Part shown: in pieces, positions 58,313 through 64,000 of the stretch
Layout of the letters: every line of letters begins with the position of its first letter
Position numbering within the stretch: the first letter of the stretch is position 1
Origin: Sarcomyxa edulis
Lineage: Eukaryota > Basidiomycota > Agaricomycetes > Agaricales > Mycenaceae
Reading direction: 5' to 3'
DNA length: 64,000 bases
NCBI GenBank assembly: GCA_009761415.1
Contig: QUOL01000006.1
Coordinates: 1,612,001 to 1,676,000, forward strand
Notes under the pieces: generated by a model
What the model saw: the letters and a program-made list of their open reading frames with translations, nothing else
The model's database searches: none
Told to the model about the DNA's origin: nothing
Position numbers and translations under genes: made by a program

Positions 58313-59197
58313 TGTGAATAACGACAGAAAATTGAAAGAATGGACGAGTTATTGCGAACTATAAAGGCGTTGATGAGGGCGTTGGTTGGGAAGGAGGAAA
58401 AGGCAATAGCCACGACGGCCTAAACGCCCCACCATAGGCAAATAGCGCCATACATGAAATGTGGCGGATATGTGGCTGGCCTGTTACGTTTTAACGTTCA
58501 ACTTTCTGAACTAGCAAACATCGTTGCTCGTCGTGTAGAACGTCGAACTTGGATGTTTCTTGCGATATCAAGTATTTGGGTCCGCAGAGGTTGTGACGAT
58601 TCCACATCTACTTCCAGGCTCCAACGCAGGCTGCGCTCGGGCTGCGCAGCGCCTTCCTGCGCCTTCCTACCCCATCTTACTAATGGAGAACCGAACTCTA
58701 AATGCTCGACTATGGCAACACGGACTGGTCACGTTTTCACGATGCCGGTGCGGCAAGTAAGTACTGACCCCGCAAACCCCTCACTCGTATATCTGATCGA
58801 TATTCGCTGGCGTCGTTGAGCGTCAAGATCTGGGTAACGATATCTTATCGAATTCTGCAGCACTCCTCGGGCTATCTAGATTGTCTTTCGTCTAGTCCGT
58901 GAGGCTGACCGTGACGACTACTTATCCTATGCCAGAAACCTCGCAAGACCCGGACAGCAGAATGGTCCATCATGCGGCTCGACTTTCATGATGCCTTCAC
59001 TCGACATCCCAAACCCACCTCAACGCCAACCGCCGTTGCGTTATACAGTCCCCTTACTTGTCTTGGCTCATAATTCTTGTGCAGCCTCAATGAAGTTGCT
59101 GGCTTTATATATAAAATACCATATCGAAGATTGTTTACTATCTCTTTGCTCGACAATCTAGCAGTTTTGTCATTCCACTGTTTCTTGGGACTTCCAG
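58313..59197. other. Intergenic with one arm of an inverted repeat pair
   Basis: 58711-58822 matches the complement of 60587-60702. The rest carries no supported exon. The promoter of the GPI-protein gene lies at the left. Confidence 0.5.
58711..58822 (+). repeat. Inverted repeat arm A (about 112 bp)
   Basis: Shares TATGGCAACACGGACTGGTC, CACGTTTTCACGATGCCGGT, GCGGCAAGT, CTGACCCCG and ATCTGATCGATATT with the complement of 60587-60702. A few substitutions and a 3-base gap separate them. Confidence 0.85.
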
Positions 59198-59978
59198 TGG
59201 ACCAGAACACCCAGAGCAAGATGGAAGAGATGGGCGGGGGCTACGGCGTTCCAGGCTATCAGTTCAAGTCTTTCTCGAGCGTGGTGTATGGGGAGATGGC
59301 TCGAACCAGGATATTATGGTATGCTATGCAAATCTCCCACCTTCACTCATATTGTCTTACAATTCTCGTGCAGCTCGGATTCCATACGCGGCAAAATGGA
59401 ATTTACTCTCGGACAGAAAGAACGAGCGGACCAAGCTGCCAGCGATCTTTACAACTCGACATCCCAAAAGCACGTCAATGCCTTGCAACAGGTGCGTTGC
59501 AGTTGCTTATGTTTCCTATGTCGATAGTTGCGAAAAATTGTCGAATCAAGCGCCGTCTCATCTGAAGAGCTTTTACAGATCATTAATCGACTTAGATTCT
59601 TGGCCCAAATTGTCTCTCCGCCTCCACCACCGCTACCACTACCCGCGCCAGCTCCGCATTGGCCGCGTTCCTGCAATGCAACCACCTTGTCCATAACCCT
59701 TGTCTTACAATCATCCGGACTTGAACGACATCAAAACAACGGAATCACGCTAGAACCAGATCTCCTTCCTTGAGTCTACACCGGGTCCCTCTGCTCCTGT
59801 CGCCAATGGCATTGCAAATCTGCTGTCTACCCTGACAAAAGCTGGCGTCGTATCAGCAAATGACACCCCTACAAGCGCATGCGCAACATTGAAAGAAGAC
59901 TCTCTCAAGCCAACAAGCACTGACATCGCCAAGTACTTCCGCATTTCCATCCTTCGAACTTGCTGCATACTGATGTAG
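59198..59978 (+). pseudogene. Truncated Pcf11-like mRNA 3'-end processing factor
   Basis: Exons 59198-59318, 59374-59491, 59528-59701 and 59760-59978 join in frame. VDQNTQSKMEEM resembles the end of the CTD-interacting domain of Pcf11. GKMEFTLGQKERADQAA, QKHVNALQQLRKIVE and SSEELLQIINRLR follow, then a proline run and IANLLSTLTKAGVVSAN, as in fungal Pcf11. Intact Pcf11 couples RNA polymerase II to cleavage and termination. Here the N-terminal interacting domain is not found upstream and the zinc-finger region is missing downstream, so this is a fragment. One junction uses a 36-nt intron, unusually short. It may be a pseudogene or a recruited short protein starting at ATG 59221. Confidence 0.55.
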
Positions 59979-60586
59979 CGGCAAATGTCTGTACGACCAA
60001 CTAGCTGTGCAATGTAAGCAACGCGATACTCGCTTTGCTGATACCCCAGCCGGCAAGAAGAGCATGGAGGACCACCATAGACATGCAGTATAGACAGAAT
60101 CACGAGGCTGTAATCGGACGAGGGTATAGTAGAACCTCGTCGGTCTATGGGATTAGAGGTACGCCTATCACATGTGGTGCTTACTTTTGCTCGTTGTCTA
60201 ATACTCTACTTCTATCATTGGAAATCTATAATGAATATGTGCATCACGGCATATCTTCGTTCTACCACCAGTGAGTAGACTGTAGTACGAGTCTTATCTG
60301 TGCAACTTCAGATGTCTCGCATCGCGCACGAAGAGGCGTATTCTGGTTTCTGCGGACCAGGCTTGGTGTCAATGACTGGCAGACTATGGTCGCTACTGCT
60401 TCGACATCGAGACCCGCGGCGGTTGCACAGAGTCCAGAGACAGAGAAGGTTCTCGCATCAGAACAATCAGGCTCACTCAAGTACCCACTGGCATGCAAGT
60501 GAATAGTTGACATTGCGTGAGCACAGAAAAGATCATGAGAAGACTTCGTCCATAAGATATCGTTCTCATATTATCCAAATATTGTC

Positions 60587-60702
60587 GCACAATGACGCCA
60601 GCAAATATCGATCAGATAGAGGAAGTGAGAGGTTTCCGGGGTCAGCGCCACTTGCCGCACCGGCATCGTGAAAACGTGAGCTGACCAGTCCGTGTTGCCA
60701 TA
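60587..60702 (-). repeat. Inverted repeat arm B (about 116 bp)
   Basis: The reverse complement of this stretch matches 58711-58822 over its whole length with scattered differences. The arms are about 1.8 kb apart with the Pcf11-like fragment between them. Confidence 0.85.
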
Positions 60703-62186
60703 CTCGACAGACATCGCCATGATTCCCTCCTTGTTTTCCTATCTGAGAGGATCGTCGCCTTTGAAATGAAAGATGCCGAAAAGCACATGGTCCTGCTTGG
60801 AGCTCTTGAGAAGGAACGAGAAAGACACCACATACAGACAGAATGAGTGTTGACGGTTTCCATTTATCACTGGTGGGAACTAGAATATATATACATACAT
60901 GCAGTCGTGTCTCACCCTGGGCTGGTGCTGGTGGTGATTGTATAGAGTACGTATAAGTCTACCGCAGTAGAACGAAACGAGCGAGAGAGTGAGACAGGAG
61001 GGAGGAACAGCGGGCAGGGCCAGAGTCATGGCCTTCCAGCCATCCATACGAGCTTCAAGGGGCTATTCGCCGGAAAGGAAGACTTGGAGGTAGGGTGTTT
61101 TGACCTCCTGATGACCTGACCATCTAGACGCGTATAGTCCCCAAGTCGCGATCGACGAAGTACTGTACGAAGAGGCACGCGTCAACAACGTTCGGTTCCA
61201 ATGCCATGTAGATGATAAGCTATATCCTTCGAGATTTGATGATTTCTTACCTGTGACTTTGAGATAACGAGAAGAGACGGGATGCGATGGGCCGGGGACG
61301 GCAACGAACGAACGAACGAACGAGTTGGAAATCAACAACGTGCCCTCAGCGCGCGATCTTTGATTTTGAAACTGGAATAGCACGGGCTGGGTGGTGGGAG
61401 AGCGGGTTTTACCTACAATCAAAGTTATGTCTGGGATCTGTCATTGAGCACATATGGGCGGACTCATTTCAAGAGATGAACATGAACATGAACATGAATG
61501 AATGAACTCGAGACATATGAAAGACCGAACAATGACATATAGTTGACGGAGGAGGATAAACTCCAGGTCGCCGTTATCTCGAAACCAATCGATTCTGCTA
61601 CAGCGGAAATATGCCACAGTGGAAGGCCACGAGTTTGGACACGGGAGGCGCTCGTGGAGCTAGAGTCGAATTGAGTGGGATTACCGGTAAGGTTGCCGTT
61701 GAGTTGAGAGAGAAACGCAAACGCGTTCCAGGTCGGAGTTGTGTATGTAGAGCGCTAGGAGCATCTTCGGGGAGGCCAGAAGACATCTTTCTTTTCCCAG
61801 TGACCTAGTCCACTATGTTTGTTCGGAAACGTAATGTAGGGTGCAATATAACCCGAGAGAGAATGCTGTGGTCCCCGTGAGGCATATCGTCGAGATTAGA
61901 GGCGACGTCGTGGCGCAGTTCTGATGGAACGAAAATCGTAGCGGAACGAACGATGCCGTGCCTTTCGCTCTTGGAGTTTGCTCGACCAAAGACCTAGTGT
62001 CCGTGCTGAAACCAGTCGGTCGTTCGATGATGGCTTCGTCGTGAACACTCTGAGGAACCGGGGGTCTCGGGAACGATCAGGGATAGATTACCATTCCTAG
62101 GCCATGTATAATGTGCACATGGAAGAAACGAGGTCTGATCATAATGCATAATTAGCCATGGATCGTCGATATTGGGATATCAAAAT

Positions 62187-62925
62187 TCAGGACAACGTGC
62201 CTTTCGAGAGATTATGCATATGCATATGTACGATGACGGAATGGACTCGTTGTTTTGCCTTTCCTTCGATGAACGTGTCGTCCATTCGTACCATAATAAA
62301 AATAAAAATAAACCGTCCCCGCTCTCGCTGCAATAGGATGATGCGCCAGAGAATGGGATTTCGGCGTCGATCCCTCCGATGTATTAGGAGTTCGTTCGAA
62401 AGTATGCGGCACGCCCCCCATCGAATGCTTGTTTCTTCGTCAAGATGATGCGAAATGTGCGTAGTTATTTGTGTACCTGAGTGGAGCATCGACGGGGATC
62501 ATATGCATATAGAACGTTGACCGACGTACTTACTTTCGAATGCTTTCTGAGTGCCACCAGTAGCTGATATGGCTGGGTTACTGCAGATCGAGCGAAGATA
62601 AGCATCGGCGTAGAATTTGAAAATGCCTTGAAATGAAGTATGATGGAAGAGATCAGAGATTTAGGCTCTCGAGAGTCAAGATTAAAAAACGTGCCTTCGT
62701 GGTATTACGGACGTTTATGATAACGACGGAAATGGAGACCCGTTGACGCGCGCCGTAGACTGGGTCTTTGGACTGGCGTCCTTGGCCAGTGCCATAAGCA
62801 TTTGTTGTCCGAGGAGTCAGGACACTGGAGATGATGTCGAAGAACATGCGAGAAGGTGACGGGAGCTTCCGATTCTGAAACCAGCCTGAGTGAGTACTCG
62901 GGACCTCGTTATCTTCAGCGTCCAT
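62187..62925 (-). CDS. Doubtful unknown gene
   Basis: A minus-strand reading starts MDAEDNEVPSTHSGWF and passes MFFDIISSVLTPRTTNAYG and the VYGARQRVSISVVIINVRN segment. It may join GIFKFYADAYLRSICSNPAI and, through GTAAGT..CTCAG, a last exon ending near 62187. The middle donor is weak (GTTTTT). No family is recognised and the model could be wrong in every join; only the compositional feel of the exons supports it. Confidence 0.25.
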
Positions 62926-63422
62926 CCACGTCTACTGGTACGAGACCGGCGATGTCGTTACCGGGAAGATGGGTAGCAGCTGCTGAGAGTCATTTCCGCT
63001 CCCAAGCCACTCCCTAGGACAACCGAGATACCGAGACCACAGCACAGTCGAAAGAGGAACGGCCTCGAGCTGGAGAAACAAGTTAACGTTCACCAAGACT
63101 AGCGCTGAAGACGGGGAAGACCGTTTTCGTCCAGAAGACGAGTCTCAAGGACCGTTGTCCTCCCGATACGAACCGCTGCCCTTCGAGGTTCGAAGCGAAG
63201 AACCATGATTTAGCTCGAGGCCTTGACTCAAGAGAAGTCCGCGAGACTCCAGTACGTTGCGATGACAGAAAAGGTCAGTTTCATTGCTCATCTTCGTGAT
63301 TTACAAGGGGTATACGTATCGGATCGCCGCGAGAAAAGTGTCCCGTGAAGCTAAGAATATGGTAATTACATGTAACAGAATGCAGTAAGTATACAGATAA
63401 GGGGCTCACATAGCCATGTAGA

Positions 63423-64000
63423 TCATAGTCGCAGCACAAGTACCAATAGGCCTATCTCCACTGCTGCGACGACGCCAGACACGCCTGTACAAGGAGGACG
63501 CAGGGTCAGAATGGAGAGAGAAACGAGTTTAAATCCACGAACGAACCGACTACGATCCAGCCAGCGGTAATGAAAGGTCTTCCAAAAATGCGCTTTCCTT
63601 CTTGCCCGACGGTTTGAATGGCGTCACGGTTCAACCAAGACTCTTCCCCTTCCTTGTCGCGGTCCGCAAAATCATGCCGTGAATGTCTTGAGCGTAAGAA
63701 TGCCAAGACGAATAGGAGGCCTCCGAGGATGGCAAACAGGAGACCGACTGGTATGGATGAGCATGGAGAGAGCGGGGATTAATCCTGGTTGCACACTCAC
63801 TTCGATAGAATCGGTTGTCGAAGAGCCTCAGAATGGTTAGGGCATAACCCAGATTGCCTGGATATGGAAAAATGGACACAAACCAGGCAGGTTAGCTATG
63901 AAATCAAATGGTATTAGCAATAAGATATCGCACCAAGAGCCGTACGACTGTAAGCGCCGTGAAAAGTACGTTGCCGAGCACGAAGCTCGACGAGTTCAGT
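63423..64000 (-). CDS. DUF202-like small membrane protein, 5' end outside window
   Basis: Four exons on the minus strand (64000-63934 open, 63857-63801, 63747-63547, 63484-63423). The read begins ELVELRARQRTFHGAYSRTALGNLGYAL. It continues with TILRLFDNRFYRIG, a hydrophobic helix GLLFAILGGLLFVLAFLRSR, a charged loop (HDFADRDKEGEESWLNRD), and a last helix (VVAAEIGLLVL-like, ending LRL). The arrangement of an RARxRTF segment before two to three helices resembles the DUF202 family known from yeast and other fungi. Function is not established; DUF202 proteins are small integral membrane proteins. The last donor (GTTCGT) is chosen because it alone continues into a membrane helix and a stop. Confidence 0.75.

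Larger units (their letters stand above)
59979..63422. other. Gene-poor, repeat-containing stretch of about 3.4 kb
   Basis: Holds arm B of the inverted repeat (60587-60702). Nearby, on +, is a coding-like piece at about 60735-60846 (RIVAFEMKDAEKHMVLLG, EKERERHHIQTE then stop) without an assignable first exon. Simple repeats are (CGAA)n at 61304-61323 and (GAACAT)n at 61478-61497. A possible minus-strand gene at 62187-62925 is listed separately. Nothing else recognised. Confidence 0.4.

Overview
The window reads as nuclear DNA of a mushroom-type basidiomycete (Agaricomycetes). Genes are split by many short GT..AG introns (about 48-80 bp). There are expanded F-box families of the Agaricomycete type, fungal housekeeping genes (FES1, an eEF1B beta-type subunit, Cdc20-like APC/C activators, a Nudix hydrolase), GPI-anchored secreted proteins, and spliced transposase genes. 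All exon joins below were read by hand from splice sites and reading-frame continuity.

Layout. 1-3.4 kb: the 3' part of a leucine-rich gene, then an F-box-like gene. 3.5-9 kb: FES1, a small unknown gene, a multispanning membrane protein and a Nudix hydrolase. 9.3-13.3 kb: two tandem Cdc20/Cdh1-like WD40 genes; the second has a canonical C-box and the first does not. 13,461-20,485: a complete 7,025-bp CACTA-type transposon with 12-bp terminal inverted repeats beginning CACTG, a TTT target-site duplication, a Tnp2-like transposase on + and a second spliced gene on -, meeting tail to tail. 20.6-21.4 kb: a secreted cysteine-containing, probably GPI-anchored protein. 21.4-29.7 kb: gene-poor.

29.7-38.3 kb: a tandem segmental array of three intronless paralogues of an unrecognised family. 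They resemble protein kinases but lack the HRD and DFG catalytic residues. F-box gene debris lies between the copies. 39.2-54.1 kb: three full-length F-box paralogues (547, 546 and 538 aa) that share exon phases and a C-terminal AWGxF..GR...DG module, plus a decayed fourth copy, a decayed membrane-protein gene, an eEF1B beta-type gene and an 883-bp Mutator-like non-autonomous element (98-bp perfect inverted repeats, 9-bp target duplication). 55.6-64 kb: a cyanamide-hydratase-like HD-domain gene, a GPI-anchored secreted protein, a truncated Pcf11-like segment, an inverted pair of about 115-bp repeats, a repeat-rich gene-poor stretch, and the 3' part of a DUF202-like membrane protein.

Taken together, conserved single-copy genes alternate with fast-evolving accessory blocks (F-box proteins, pseudokinase-like proteins, transposons). 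The main candidates for new biology are the two-gene CACTA element, the F-box/pseudokinase array, and the Cdc20 pair in which one member appears to have lost its C-box.
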